Assembly: GCA_964564015.1 (NCBI GenBank)
Contig: CAZLZR010000018.1
Location: forward strand, 10,790-74,789
Source of the DNA: Acetivibrio sp964564015
GTDB lineage: Bacteria > Bacillota > Clostridia > Acetivibrionales > Acetivibrionaceae
Direction of reading: 5' to 3'
Length of the DNA: 64,000 nt
Both the position numbers and the translations under genes were made by a program. Numbering within the stretch: position 1 is the first letter of the stretch; each line of letters starts with the position of its first letter. Positions 53,184 through 62,057 of the stretch are shown here, one piece after another. The notes below the pieces were generated by a model, which was not told the DNA's origin, did no database searches, and saw only the letters and a program-made list of their open reading frames with translations.

Positions 53184-54476
53184 ATGAAAAAATTTTTTAT
53201 AGGTGTAATTTTGTTTGCAAATTTAATTATAAGTACCACTATAGTAAAGGCAGAGCCATTAAATATTGATGCTAAAGCATATATTTTAATAGATTCCAAA
53301 ACCGGTCAGGTTATTTCCGAATACAATGCCGATCAGAAATTATATCCTGCAAGTACTACAAAAATTATGACTGCTATTTTAGGCATTGAAAATGCCGACC
53401 CTGAACAGATTATGACTGTAAGTCAATATGCAATAGACAATATTGGTCCGGGAGGTATGAATATTGGGCTTTTAAACGGGGAACAGCTAAAATTTAAAGA
53501 CCTGTTGAATGCACTTCTCGTCAGATCTGCCAATGAAACTGCATATGTTATTGCTGAAAATATCGGTCCAACCCCTGAAGCATTCTTTAAAAAGATGAAC
53601 GAAAGAGCCAAAGAACTTGGAGCTACAAACACAAACTTTGTAAATCCCTGCGGAATGGATACGGACGAAGCTGGAAAAAACCATCTTTCAACCGCACGGG
53701 ATCTCTCATTAATGGCAAAACATGCTATGACCCTGCCTCTTTTCAGAGAAACTGTAAAAAAAGAAAGTTTTACCATACCCCCGACAAATATGCACAGCGA
53801 AGCCTATACCCTACCTTCGACAAATAAACTTTTTTATGGAAAATACAACTCCGAATACTATAGTGAGGTAACAGGAATAAAGACCGGATTTACGTCAAGA
53901 GCAGCATATAATCTTGTGGCTTCAGCAAAAAACGAAGATGGGATGGAACTGATTTCCGTTATACTAGGGTGTTCGTATTACGACGGAGTCTTTCAGGAAT
54001 CCAAGGAATTGCTGGAATACGGTTTCAAAAACTACTCAATACAAACTCTTGTCGCTGCCAATTCTTTTGTTAGCAATGTACCTGTAGCTGATGCCAGTTA
54101 TAATTCAAATCTGGATGTTGTCGCTGCGGAAGAACTAAAGTGTGTTCTTTCAAACGACCCTGGTATTTGGGATGTCATCACTGAAGATGTTAAGATGAAC
54201 ACTAATATCTCTGCTCCCATCAAAAAAGGTGCTGTATTGGGCTCGGTTGAATATAAATTAGAGGGTGTGACACTGGGAAAAGTTGATTTGGTTGCCTCAA
54301 GGGATGTTGAAAAACTTGTTATTCCTCCTACTCCGGCACAAATCGCTATTTCTGATTTTAATGCTTCTATTTTCAGCAAAGTATTGGCATCTTTATTTGC
54401 AATTTTGGTTGCTTTTTTGGTTCTACGAATGACACTCAAAAGAATTTCCAGGTACAGACGGTACCATAAATCTTAA
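53184..54476 (+). CDS. dacF: D-alanyl-D-alanine carboxypeptidase (DacF type)
   Basis: A 430-residue low-molecular-weight penicillin-binding protein. Signal peptide about 1-23. The active-site motifs are STTK (Ser57-Lys60), SAN (114-116) and KTG (233-235). A C-terminal beta domain follows, with a hydrophobic C-terminal helix (about 394-418) that anchors the enzyme in the membrane. It trims the terminal D-Ala of peptidoglycan stem peptides. GGGAGG precedes the ATG. It is a single-gene unit followed by a perfect palindrome. Confidence 0.96.
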   Translation: MKKFFIGVILFANLIISTTIVKAEPLNIDAKAYILIDSKTGQVISEYNADQKLYPASTTKIMTAILGIENADPEQIMTVSQYAIDNIGPGGMNIGLLNGEQLKFKDLLNALLVRSANETAYVIAENIGPTPEAFFKKMNERAKELGATNTNFVNPCGMDTDEAGKNHLSTARDLSLMAKHAMTLPLFRETVKKESFTIPPTNMHSEAYTLPSTNKLFYGKYNSEYYSEVTGIKTGFTSRAAYNLVASAKNEDGMELISVILGCSYYDGVFQESKELLEYGFKNYSIQTLVAANSFVSNVPVADASYNSNLDVVAAEELKCVLSNDPGIWDVITEDVKMNTNISAPIKKGAVLGSVEYKLEGVTLGKVDLVASRDVEKLVIPPTPAQIAISDFNASIFSKVLASLFAILVAFLVLRMTLKRISRYRRYHKS

Positions 54477-54526
54477 AAAACTTAAAGAACCGTTTTACTT
54501 AATCAGCCAAAATCATAGGATGTGCA

Positions 54527-54568
54527 TTTTGAACATAATTCATTTCTAGAAATGAATTATGTTCAAAA
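54527..54568. other. Perfect 42-bp palindrome downstream of dacF
   Basis: Reads identically on both strands over all 42 bases, with centre TTCTAGAA and no loop. Left half TTTTGAACATAATTCATTTCT. In RNA it would form a hairpin of about 19 base pairs. It lies 50 bases past the dacF stop with no following T-tract, so it may be a weak terminator or a protein-binding site. Confidence 0.85.
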
Positions 54569-54678
54569 GCACTAGTTGTTATAAAAATAAAAAAGCTTAT
54601 ATATTATAGATGAAAAACTCTATAACAAAACTAAAGAAAGTTTTTCATCACTCACGGCTTAAATAGGGAGGTTAAATT

Positions 54679-56397
54679 ATGCAAGCAACCAAAATTTATG
54701 AGGTCAATACAATAAAGAACCTGAAAGATATGATTGAGCAGAGCACCAATCTTTATGGTACCAAGAACGCTTTTTATGTGAAACCTTTAGATGGTCATGA
54801 TTATAAAGGAATAACATACAATGAATTTAAAAAGGATCTTGATGCCTTTGGTACTGCACTTCTTAATCTTGGACTTAAGGATAAGTTTATTGCCGTGATT
54901 GGGGAAAACCGTTATGAATGGTGTGTAACTTATCTTTCAACAGTTAACGGTGTTGGTGTAATTGTGCCTCTGGATAAGGAACTACCTCCTTTGGAACTGC
55001 AAAACCTTTTGAACAGATCAAATGCCTCAGCCATTGTCTATTCCGGTAAACATCATGATACTATAAAAGATATTTCAGGTAAAGTGACAAGCCTCAAGTA
55101 TTTTATAAATATGGATGCCAATGAGCATACCGATAACGAGTACTTATCTCTTAAAAAGCTTATTTCTGAGGGAAAAGATCAGATAGTAAAAGGAAATGTT
55201 GATTACATTAACGCCAAAGTCGATGAAAACACCATGAATTTCCTAATATTTACTTCCAGAACTACCGACCTTGCCAAAGGTGTTATGCTATCTCATAAAA
55301 ATATATGTACGGATATTATGTCTGTTACTTCAGCCATATATATAGACAGCAACGATTCAGTTTTATCCATACTTCCGCTTCATCATACCTATGCCTGTAC
55401 TGTCGATTTTCTTACTCTGGCTTACCGGGGTGGATGTATATCTTTTAATGAGGGTTTGAAGCATATCGCCAAAAACCTTAAAGAGACAAGGCCTACTTTG
55501 CTTATACTGGTACCGCTGATTATTGAAAATATGTATCAAAAAATATGGCTTCAAGCTTCAAAGGACAAGAAGCTCAAATTAAAATTAAGACTCGGACTAT
55601 TTATCAGCAACTTTTTTTATAACGTCTTAAAAATTGATCTGCGCAAGAAACTATTCAAGCAAGTACTTGACAATTTAGGTGGAAGAGTAAGAATTATCAT
55701 TGCCGGTGCGGCTGCAATAGAACCCACAGTGTCAAAAGGCCTTAGAAACATGGGTATTTCAACATTGCAAGGCTACGGACTTACTGAAGCCTCTCCCATT
55801 GTTGCAGTTAACAGAGAGGAAATGAATAGGGATGACTCAATAGGCCTCCCTATTCCCGGTGTTGAGGTCAAAATAGTTAATCCTGATAAAGATGGAATTG
55901 GTGAGTTAATTGTAAAAGGTGGCAATGTTATGTTGGGCTACTACCAAAATGAAGCCGCCAGCCAGAAAGTTTTGAGAGACGGATGGCTCTATACGGGAGA
56001 TCTTGGCCGTATTGATAGCCAGGGATTCATATATATAACAGGAAGACTTAAAAACGTTATCGTTACGAAAAACGGTAAAAACGTTTTCCCTGAAGAAGTA
56101 GAATCCTATATTAACAAAAGCCCTTATATCAAAGAATCTCTTGTGACCGGCAAAGATACAGATGAAAATGGTGAGACCATGGTCACAGCACAAATCGTAA
56201 TTGATCTTGACGCCATAAAGGAAAAGCTCAATACAGATACACCATCGCATGAAGAGATATACAAGCTTATTAAATCCGAAATCAAACAGGCAAACCATAA
56301 TATGCCGCTTTACAAAAGAGTTCAGGATTTTACAATACGTGAAGCTGAATTTGCCAAGACAACAACAAAGAAAATAAAGCGTTATCTCGAAAAATAA
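54679..56397 (+). CDS. AMP-binding acyl-CoA synthetase-like protein with altered P-loop
   Basis: A 572-residue adenylate-forming protein of the long-chain acyl-CoA synthetase type. Most hallmarks are intact: GYGLTEASP near 365, YTGDLGRIDSQGFIYITGR near 438, the hinge-region NGKNVFPEEVE and a C-terminal AKTTTKKIKR with the expected lysine. The nucleotide P-loop, normally TSGTTGxxKG, reads TSRTTDLAKG (192-201): Gly to Arg and Gly to Asp. Such changes could weaken ATP binding, or the protein may have a specialised role. The rest shows no decay. AGGGAGG precedes the ATG. It forms a single unit with a strong terminator. Confidence 0.85.
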   Translation: MQATKIYEVNTIKNLKDMIEQSTNLYGTKNAFYVKPLDGHDYKGITYNEFKKDLDAFGTALLNLGLKDKFIAVIGENRYEWCVTYLSTVNGVGVIVPLDKELPPLELQNLLNRSNASAIVYSGKHHDTIKDISGKVTSLKYFINMDANEHTDNEYLSLKKLISEGKDQIVKGNVDYINAKVDENTMNFLIFTSRTTDLAKGVMLSHKNICTDIMSVTSAIYIDSNDSVLSILPLHHTYACTVDFLTLAYRGGCISFNEGLKHIAKNLKETRPTLLILVPLIIENMYQKIWLQASKDKKLKLKLRLGLFISNFFYNVLKIDLRKKLFKQVLDNLGGRVRIIIAGAAAIEPTVSKGLRNMGISTLQGYGLTEASPIVAVNREEMNRDDSIGLPIPGVEVKIVNPDKDGIGELIVKGGNVMLGYYQNEAASQKVLRDGWLYTGDLGRIDSQGFIYITGRLKNVIVTKNGKNVFPEEVESYINKSPYIKESLVTGKDTDENGETMVTAQIVIDLDAIKEKLNTDTPSHEEIYKLIKSEIKQANHNMPLYKRVQDFTIREAEFAKTTTKKIKRYLEK

Positions 56398-56403
56398 CCT
56401 TCA

Positions 56404-56452
56404 AAAAAGCTGATTGACTGCAAAGTACAACATTACAGATAATCAGCTTTTT
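56404..56452. terminator. Terminator after the acyl-CoA synthetase-like gene
   Basis: AAAAAGCTGATT with AATCAGCTTTTT around a 25-base loop. Symmetry of A and T tracts allows it to serve rsfS from the opposite side too. Confidence 0.85.
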
Positions 56453-56492
56453 ATTGTTAATTTTTATTATATGTTTAACACTCTCTGTTGTT

Positions 56493-56828
56493 CTACCTGC
56501 GCATTACTCCATCGGACCACAGTCTTTCAAGATTATAGAACTCTCTGTCTTCCTCGTGAAAAACATGGACTACTACAGAGTTAAAATCGAGCAAAATCCA
56601 TCTTGCACTGTTATATCCTTCTTTTCTCAGTAGTTCAACATTCATTTCCTTCATTTTCTCTTCCACTTCGTCTGCAAGAGCTTTGATGTGGGTTGTTGAT
56701 GTACCGCTGCAAATTACAAAGTAGTCTGCAATGATTGTTACTTCGCTGATATCTATACTCTTTACATCCTTTGCTTTTTTGTCCGTCAAAATCTCTGAAA
56801 TCTTTTGTGCTATTATGTTTGACTCCAA
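56493..56828 (-). CDS. rsfS: Ribosomal silencing factor RsfS
   Basis: A 111-residue protein that binds L14 and blocks subunit joining in slow growth. Motifs: DISEVTIIADYFVICSGTSTTHIKALADEVE and ARWILLDFNSVVVHVFHEEDREFYNLERLW. The start is TTG, with a GGTGGAG site just upstream; the stop of the LytR_C gene lies one base before this start, so the two are coupled. Placement after nadD-yqeK is the usual Firmicute order. Confidence 0.96.
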   Translation of the reverse strand: MESNIIAQKISEILTDKKAKDVKSIDISEVTIIADYFVICSGTSTTHIKALADEVEEKMKEMNVELLRKEGYNSARWILLDFNSVVVHVFHEEDREFYNLERLWSDGVMRR

Positions 56829-56829
56829 C

Positions 56830-57435
56830 TTACTCCACCCTTTCTAAATTTAATCTGGACTTTAATTCTTTAGAGGTAAGGCTAAAATCATCGCCTAGTA
56901 TTACTAAAATATCAAACCTTGAGTTATTATCCAGTTCCTTTTTTGTATTCTTAATACCCAGTAAATTCATAATCCCATTACCTGAAATATTCTCATTTTT
57001 CTCTATTATAACAGAGCTTATACTTTTTAGCGAAGCATCATTTCCTGCACCTACAACAAACCCATAAGATTCGAGCAACGCTCTGACTTCCTCAGCAAGT
57101 CCTCTTATCTTTGTACAATTTACCACCTTTACATTTACATCTCTATTGCTTATCATAGCATCTCTGACTTCTTTCATGGCTTGGTTGACGGAAGAACCTG
57201 TGGTTTCTGCACTTGCTGTAGGTAAGTTCTCTGAATTATTATTTTCTACAACAACACTTGGTGAAGGTGTAGATGTGGCAATTTGCCCTCCGCTAACTTC
57301 TTCTGATCTGCTTGTTAAAAACAATCTGCATCCGAAAAATATCCCTGCACCGGCTAAAATTAGCAGAACCACTGATATTATTATCCTCTTAAAACTCTTT
57401 ACTCTAATCTTTCCAAGTCCTTTTTTTTTATCCAT
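56830..57435 (-). CDS. LytR C-terminal-domain membrane protein
   Basis: A 201-residue protein. A basic start is followed by one membrane helix (about 20-40), a Ser/Thr/Asn-rich linker and a LytR_C-type domain (about 95-190, with NVKVVNCTKIRGLAEEVRALLESYGF). It lacks the LytR-CpsA-Psr catalytic domain, so it is a stand-alone C-terminal domain. The ATG at 57435 is supported by GGGGGAG; a TTG eleven codons upstream overlaps that site. It lies in the nadD-yqeK-rsfS cluster, where LCP-type genes often occur. It is probably cell-wall-related. Confidence 0.8.
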   Translation of the reverse strand: MDKKKGLGKIRVKSFKRIIISVVLLILAGAGIFFGCRLFLTSRSEEVSGGQIATSTPSPSVVVENNNSENLPTASAETTGSSVNQAMKEVRDAMISNRDVNVKVVNCTKIRGLAEEVRALLESYGFVVGAGNDASLKSISSVIIEKNENISGNGIMNLLGIKNTKKELDNNSRFDILVILGDDFSLTSKELKSRLNLERVE

Positions 57436-57549
57436 AGTGCAGAACTCCCCCACATCATCACCATTCAAAATCCCGGCAACAATTACAACTACTCCGGTTT
57501 TATTGATTGCACAAAAGAAATTATGCGTTCAATAACTAAATTTATATGA

Positions 57550-58116
57550 CTATTTCATGTTCATCATAATGTAATTCCATGTATCTATTGTATCTTTCTG
57601 AATAAGCTGCCTTTTCTTAGCCAGGTGCTTTATGGTATTCACCAAAGAAATAACCATTCCTGTATCAAGATCCTCATAGACAGCTTTTCTGATTTTATCA
57701 ACACCGGGAAAATCCCTTCCAGGCTCAATATAATCTGCCAGAAATATAATTTTATCTAACACAGTCATATTCTTACGTCCTGTAGTATGACAGCATATGG
57801 CTCCAAGAATTTCTTCATCTGAAATTCCATACTCATTTTTTGCTATTACCGCACCCACAGGTCCATGAAGTATCTTTGGTTCTAAAGCACATATATCATC
57901 TACTTCAATTTTATTTTCTTTGCATATTTTTATTATTTCTTCATTCTTAATTTCTCGGGCACAATCGTGAAGAATGCCTGCCAATTCAGCCCTTTTGACA
58001 TCAAATCCATTTAATTCTGCAAGCTTGACAGCAGTTTCCATAACGCCCAGTGAATGTTTGAATCTTTTAGAGGATAAAACCTCCCCAAGCCTGTCTCTGA
58101 TCTCGTTTAGTGTCAT
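57550..58116 (-). CDS. yqeK: YqeK HD-domain hydrolase
   Basis: A 188-residue HD phosphohydrolase; the family cleaves diadenosine tetraphosphate symmetrically. Metal ligands are seen in FKHSLGV, ILHDCAREI and CCHTTGRKNM, followed by DKIIFLADYIEPGRDF. The ATG at 58116 has GAGG nine bases upstream; start codons further upstream lack a site. It lies 39 bases after nadD and 114 bases before the LytR_C gene. Confidence 0.94.
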   Translation of the reverse strand: MTLNEIRDRLGEVLSSKRFKHSLGVMETAVKLAELNGFDVKRAELAGILHDCAREIKNEEIIKICKENKIEVDDICALEPKILHGPVGAVIAKNEYGISDEEILGAICCHTTGRKNMTVLDKIIFLADYIEPGRDFPGVDKIRKAVYEDLDTGMVISLVNTIKHLAKKRQLIQKDTIDTWNYIMMNMK

Positions 58117-58155
58117 CAATCCATACCTCATAATAATAACTTTCAATCTATAAGC

Positions 58156-58782
58156 TTATACCTCTTCATGGTACAGTCTGTTTTCCTTTATGTAATCTTC
58201 TACAGCTTCAGGCACAAGATATTTTATTGATTTTCCTTGTCTTATCCTGTTTCTGATCTCAGTAGAAGATATCTCAATAAGCGGAGTATCAATAAAGTGA
58301 ATTACTGCTCCAAAAGTATCTCTCAGGTATTCCATTTGCCTGTTAAAAACTTCAATACCATTTCCGGGACGCAGAACAGCAATAAACTCGCATATTCCAA
58401 ATACTTCCTGATAGTTTCTCCATGTAAGCAAATCGCTTAACACATCTGCCCCAATTATATAATATAATTTTGCATCCTTGCCATAGGTTTGTCTAAGGTT
58501 TTTCAGAGTATCAATAGTATAAGTATAACCCCCGCGTTCAACCTCAACCCTGGATTCAAAAAAATAGGGGTTGTTTTTTACTGCCTGCTGAACCATATTA
58601 AACCTGTGTTCTGCTCCTGCAACATCTCTCAAATTTTTATGCGGGGGCATGCCAGATGGAACAAAAAGTATCTTTTCAAGTCCAAACTCATCCCTTACCA
58701 TCTCCGCAACAATCAAATGTCCATAGTGTATGGGATTGAAAGTTCCTCCGGAAATACCTATCTTTTCAGGATTAAACTTCAC
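58156..58782 (-). CDS. nadD: Nicotinate-nucleotide adenylyltransferase
   Basis: A 208-residue NAD biosynthesis enzyme that makes deamido-NAD from nicotinate mononucleotide and ATP. GISGGTFNPIHYGHL at the N-terminus contains the nucleotidyltransferase HxGH-type motif, and ISSTEIRNRI near the C-terminus is the second signature. The start is GTG with AAAGGG about ten bases upstream. The glk stop is 8 bases before it, so the two are tightly linked. Confidence 0.97.
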   Translation of the reverse strand: MKFNPEKIGISGGTFNPIHYGHLIVAEMVRDEFGLEKILFVPSGMPPHKNLRDVAGAEHRFNMVQQAVKNNPYFFESRVEVERGGYTYTIDTLKNLRQTYGKDAKLYYIIGADVLSDLLTWRNYQEVFGICEFIAVLRPGNGIEVFNRQMEYLRDTFGAVIHFIDTPLIEISSTEIRNRIRQGKSIKYLVPEAVEDYIKENRLYHEEV

Positions 58783-58789
58783 ATCATCA

Positions 58790-59752
58790 CTACCCTTTTT
58801 CCCCTTTGATAATAGCTAGTGAACCGTAGATAATAGCATCATCTCCAAGTGCACTCCTCACGATTTCCGTACCTTTCAGAACCTCCGGCAATGTAAATCT
58901 TTTTACATAGTCCTTTATTTTAGGCATTATATAATCACCAAGGGATTCTAGAACACCGCCTCCAAGCACTACCATATCCGGACTGAAAATATTTATCAGA
59001 TTTCCTGTGCCGGCTGCGAGATAATAAATAGCTCTATCCATGACTTCCAGTGCAACACCATCTTTTGCATCTATGGCTTCTTTTAAAGCTTTGCTTTTGA
59101 TTATAACATCATTTTCCATTAAATCCTTTAGAACTGTTTTCCTTCCTCTTTCAATCTGTACCTTGATTTCTCTGGTTATTGCAATTTTACTTGCATAAGC
59201 TTCAAGACAACCCCTCTGTCCACAATTACAATATGGACCTTCAGTGTTTAAAGTCATATGCCCTAACTCACCGGCATCGTGCCTTTTTCCGGCAAATAGC
59301 TTATTATTTATTATAAGTCCGCCACCTACTCCGGTGCCTATAAATAAACCCACAACATTTTCCTTCTTCGCTGCTATTCCATACTTCCACTCACCGAGCA
59401 TTCCCATATTGGCATCATTTCCAATGTAGAACGGAATACCAAATTTGTTTTCCATAACCTTCTTTATATCATACTTATTCCACGGAAGATTTGGAGCATA
59501 TATTATCTCTCCGGTTTCTTCATTTATTACTCCCGGTGCTCCTGCACCTATTGCAGCTATCTCCTTCTTATCTACTCCCGACTCCTTTATAACCTCATCA
59601 ACTACATCTATTATTCTTTCTTCAATCTTTTCCAGTCCCTTATCTGCCTTGGTTTTTTTCTTAACCTTGAAGGTTATGTTATCTTTTTCGTCCAGAAGGG
59701 CTCCAAGTACCTTTGTACCGCCAATATCCAGACAAATGTGTTTCTTGCCCAT
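58790..59752 (-). CDS. glk: ROK-family glucokinase
   Basis: A 320-residue sugar kinase that phosphorylates glucose with ATP. The N-terminal CLDIGGTKV is the phosphate-binding loop, and CNCGQRGCLEAYAS is the ROK zinc site. GELGHMTL and GTGVGGGLI are also typical. GGAG is eight bases before the ATG. It is the first gene of glk-nadD-yqeK-LytR_C-rsfS, which is notable because glucokinase serves hexose from cellulose breakdown, but this order may be chance. Confidence 0.95.
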   Translation of the reverse strand: MGKKHICLDIGGTKVLGALLDEKDNITFKVKKKTKADKGLEKIEERIIDVVDEVIKESGVDKKEIAAIGAGAPGVINEETGEIIYAPNLPWNKYDIKKVMENKFGIPFYIGNDANMGMLGEWKYGIAAKKENVVGLFIGTGVGGGLIINNKLFAGKRHDAGELGHMTLNTEGPYCNCGQRGCLEAYASKIAITREIKVQIERGRKTVLKDLMENDVIIKSKALKEAIDAKDGVALEVMDRAIYYLAAGTGNLINIFSPDMVVLGGGVLESLGDYIMPKIKDYVKRFTLPEVLKGTEIVRSALGDDAIIYGSLAIIKGEKG

Positions 59753-59878
59753 TTGATCATCTCCATCCTTTGAATAACCAGCAAGCTATATAAATATGAT
59801 TGTACATAAAATTTAACCAATCTTCAAGAAATTATTACGGATTGATGAAAATTTTGTCGCTGGTTTGGAATACAAAAA

Positions 59879-59913
59879 GATAGTGCATTGTTTTTATAAA
59901 CAACTACACTATC
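59879..59913 (-). terminator. Terminator downstream of the lipoprotein gene
   Basis: GATAGTG with CACTATC and inner TTGTTT/AAACAA pairs, followed on the minus strand by TTTTTGTA. It serves the protease-lipoprotein pair. Confidence 0.82.
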
Positions 59914-59946
59914 ACAGATTTAGTTACTAAACTATTTTTTTAGTTA

Positions 59947-60570
59947 CTACTTAATTTTTTCTTCAAACTCCTCTACAGTAAACCCAAGTCGGTTAATGTC
60001 CTTTGAACCCATTTCATCAATTGAATCCGACTTTTTCACTTTTTTCTTATCTGCTTTTGATTCATTACCGTAGTTCATACCCCTTGCTATAACTTTTGAG
60101 TCTTTCACATCGAATCTGCCGTCATCTATTCCCAAGCTACGATATGTATCTTCAGCATAAGGCACTTCACACTTTTTCAAAAAAAGTATCATTTCATCAT
60201 CTGTCCTATAAATAGGATCCCCTGAAACACTAATATCTTGACCATCCACAATCGCACCTGTTTGTGTTAGTTTAATAACGTCTCCCTTAACAAGTTTACC
60301 TTTGGTAACTTTCAATATTTCTGCTTTTGATACAGTAAAAAGTTTTTCTCCATATTCCACCGTTTCAGTAGACAACACTTTTAACCGCACAATTTCTTCA
60401 GCCCTCTCCTTCAGTTCCTTAACATTAGCAAAACCTTCCGTTTTAGATAGACTTATAGCCCCTCCAGAGTTATCAGGCACTGCTGTATTCTTGCTGCTAC
60501 TACAACCTGTGACACTAAACAATAATGTTATCATTACAGATACTAAAATTACAGATTTTTTATTAATCAT
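59947..60570 (-). CDS. Lipoprotein of unknown function, paired with a protease
   Basis: A 207-residue lipoprotein with the signal ending VTGC (Cys23), then a Ser/Asn/Gly-rich spacer and a mixed alpha/beta domain (IVRLKVLSTETVEYGEKLFTVSKAEIL ... DDEMILFLKKC). The order of strands resembles small surface proteins that bind and protect or regulate proteases, but I do not recognise the family. AGGAGG precedes the ATG. It lies 14 bases after the matrixin-like gene in the same direction, so the two are almost certainly co-transcribed; an inhibitor or partner role is inferred from that only. Confidence 0.75.
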   Translation of the reverse strand: MINKKSVILVSVMITLLFSVTGCSSSKNTAVPDNSGGAISLSKTEGFANVKELKERAEEIVRLKVLSTETVEYGEKLFTVSKAEILKVTKGKLVKGDVIKLTQTGAIVDGQDISVSGDPIYRTDDEMILFLKKCEVPYAEDTYRSLGIDDGRFDVKDSKVIARGMNYGNESKADKKKVKKSDSIDEMGSKDINRLGFTVEEFEEKIK

Positions 60571-60584
60571 TTTTACTCCTCCTA

Positions 60585-61202
60585 TTAATAAATTGTTCTA
60601 ATCCCGGTAACTTCATCAGATGTTATACCACAGACGGTACGAGTATCTCCATTCCACCACATTAGCTTATCATCATTACTGCCATATAAATCTTCAAAAC
60701 CAAAAGCATGACCAATCTCATGAGCAGCTGCTGCGGTAATCATACTTGATGTATATGTACTATAATTTGTATAATAAGCATTAAGAAACAATTTGGCATG
60801 ATCCCAGTTCCCAGAAGTTGAGCGAGGATTAATATAAGTACCATTACTGGTATAATGGTCACAAGAAGCAGCCCAGCCATTATCCCCATATGCATCAACA
60901 TAGAATCTTAATGTAGCTGAGGTGTAATCTGATTTATATGATAAAGATACGTCAACATTACTATTTGAAGTTGGGTTTATACCATTCCAATTTGAAACCG
61001 CACTCAAAACTCTATCATAGTAATTCACTGTTCTACCATGCAATGTGTATGTTTTTTGAGTTATTCCCCAAGTTCTTGCATAAACACCACCATTCAGTTT
61101 GCCGAAATAATAGAACCTCTGATAAGCACCAGCTTGATTAGTAAAACTTGCAAATAGAAACAAACATACAAACAAAGATATTAAAACCTTTTTTCTGTTC
61201 AT
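60585..61202 (-). CDS. Secreted matrixin-like zinc metalloprotease
   Basis: A 205-residue protein with a signal peptide (about 1-26, ending QAGA) and a catalytic motif HEIGHAFGFED (161-171), which is the metzincin HExxHxxGxxD/H form with Asp in the last position. A Met in DDKLMWW (Met181) is placed for the Met-turn. No propeptide cysteine switch is visible. Family M10-like small enzymes are often single domain. GAGAGGAG precedes the ATG. It starts the two-gene unit with the lipoprotein at 59947. Confidence 0.85.
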   Translation of the reverse strand: MNRKKVLISLFVCLFLFASFTNQAGAYQRFYYFGKLNGGVYARTWGITQKTYTLHGRTVNYYDRVLSAVSNWNGINPTSNSNVDVSLSYKSDYTSATLRFYVDAYGDNGWAASCDHYTSNGTYINPRSTSGNWDHAKLFLNAYYTNYSTYTSSMITAAAAHEIGHAFGFEDLYGSNDDKLMWWNGDTRTVCGITSDEVTGIRTIY

Positions 61203-61428
61203 TTATTCATTCTCCTCTCTATGTTACTGTATTTTGTAAATCAATATAGAGTCATTTTACAAAATGGCTGTTGCAACAAATTATGTAAAATTACATGTAC
61301 ACATTCTATCATTTTAAATAATCCTGCAAAAGGGTCAAATTTGAAAAAAAAACACAGCTCCATAAAACTACTCATTAGTTAATATCTGGCGTTATTTCTT
61401 AATATTCCTTATCTTAAATTATAGAAAA

Positions 61429-61461
61429 TGCTCCTGCAGATCATCAAAATCTACACGAGCA
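61429..61461 (-). terminator. Terminator of the truncated Uma2-like gene
   Basis: TGCTCCTGCAGAT with ATCTACACGAGCA (two or three mismatches in the middle), followed on the minus strand by TTTTCTATAATTT. Confidence 0.6.
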
Positions 61462-61484
61462 CTACAACACTTAACTACTCATAA

Positions 61485-61850
61485 TTACACTTTTTCAAAA
61501 ACAGTTTTTAAATCAATTTCAAGGTCTGGGAAAATTGAAACTTTCACCGTATCCTCATCAGTGTACATTTCCGGTCTTCCATATCTGCCGTTGGTCTGCA
61601 ATGTAAACACACTTACAATTTTCTGATCCGGCTCTACCACCCAATACACTTTAACTCCCGCTTTCTCATACTTGTTGAATTTATCAACCCTGTCTTTTTT
61701 CGCCGACGATGGTGATAGTATCTCTACAATCATTTCAGGAGAACCCTTACAACCGCGTTCGTCCAACTTGGAACTATCACACACAATAGTTATATCCGGC
61801 TCAACTACGTTTTTTATATTCTTCATTGTATTTTGTATTTGTTCCTCATA
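61485..61850 (-). pseudogene. Uma2-family nuclease-like gene, N-terminus missing
   Basis: About 113-121 residues of the C-terminal half of a Uma2 (DUF820) protein, a restriction-endonuclease-like family. NVVEPDITIVCDSSKLDERG, EMIVEILSPSS and GVKVYWVVEPDQK are typical and contain the usual catalytic Asp/Glu positions. Normal length is about 190 residues. In frame, the sequence continues upstream only to Tyr-Glu-Glu before a stop at 61851, right beside the direct repeat and insertion sequence. The missing half is not found on the other side of the element, so the truncation is older, or another rearrangement is involved. Confidence 0.75.
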
Positions 61851-61860
61851 TTACTTATAA

Positions 61861-61900
61861 TTATATTCTCAATGGCTCAACATATCAATACAATAATCCT
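61861..61900. repeat. Left 40-bp direct repeat flanking the IS
   Basis: Starts TTATATTCTCAATGGCTCAA and ends CAATAATCCT. It is identical over all 40 bases to 63901-63940; two further bases before it also match. It is read as an unusually long target duplication. Confidence 0.9.
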
Positions 61901-62057
61901 CGGGAGTTTTGCAAGATTAATCAAAATAGAAATTTTATATCTCTTATAACAGAAGGATGTAAGGGATATTTTTTTTGCTAAAAATTGAATATTTTTGTAG
62001 CTTAATGTAACTTAATGTGATATAATAATCCATATAACATTATGGAGAAAAATATAA

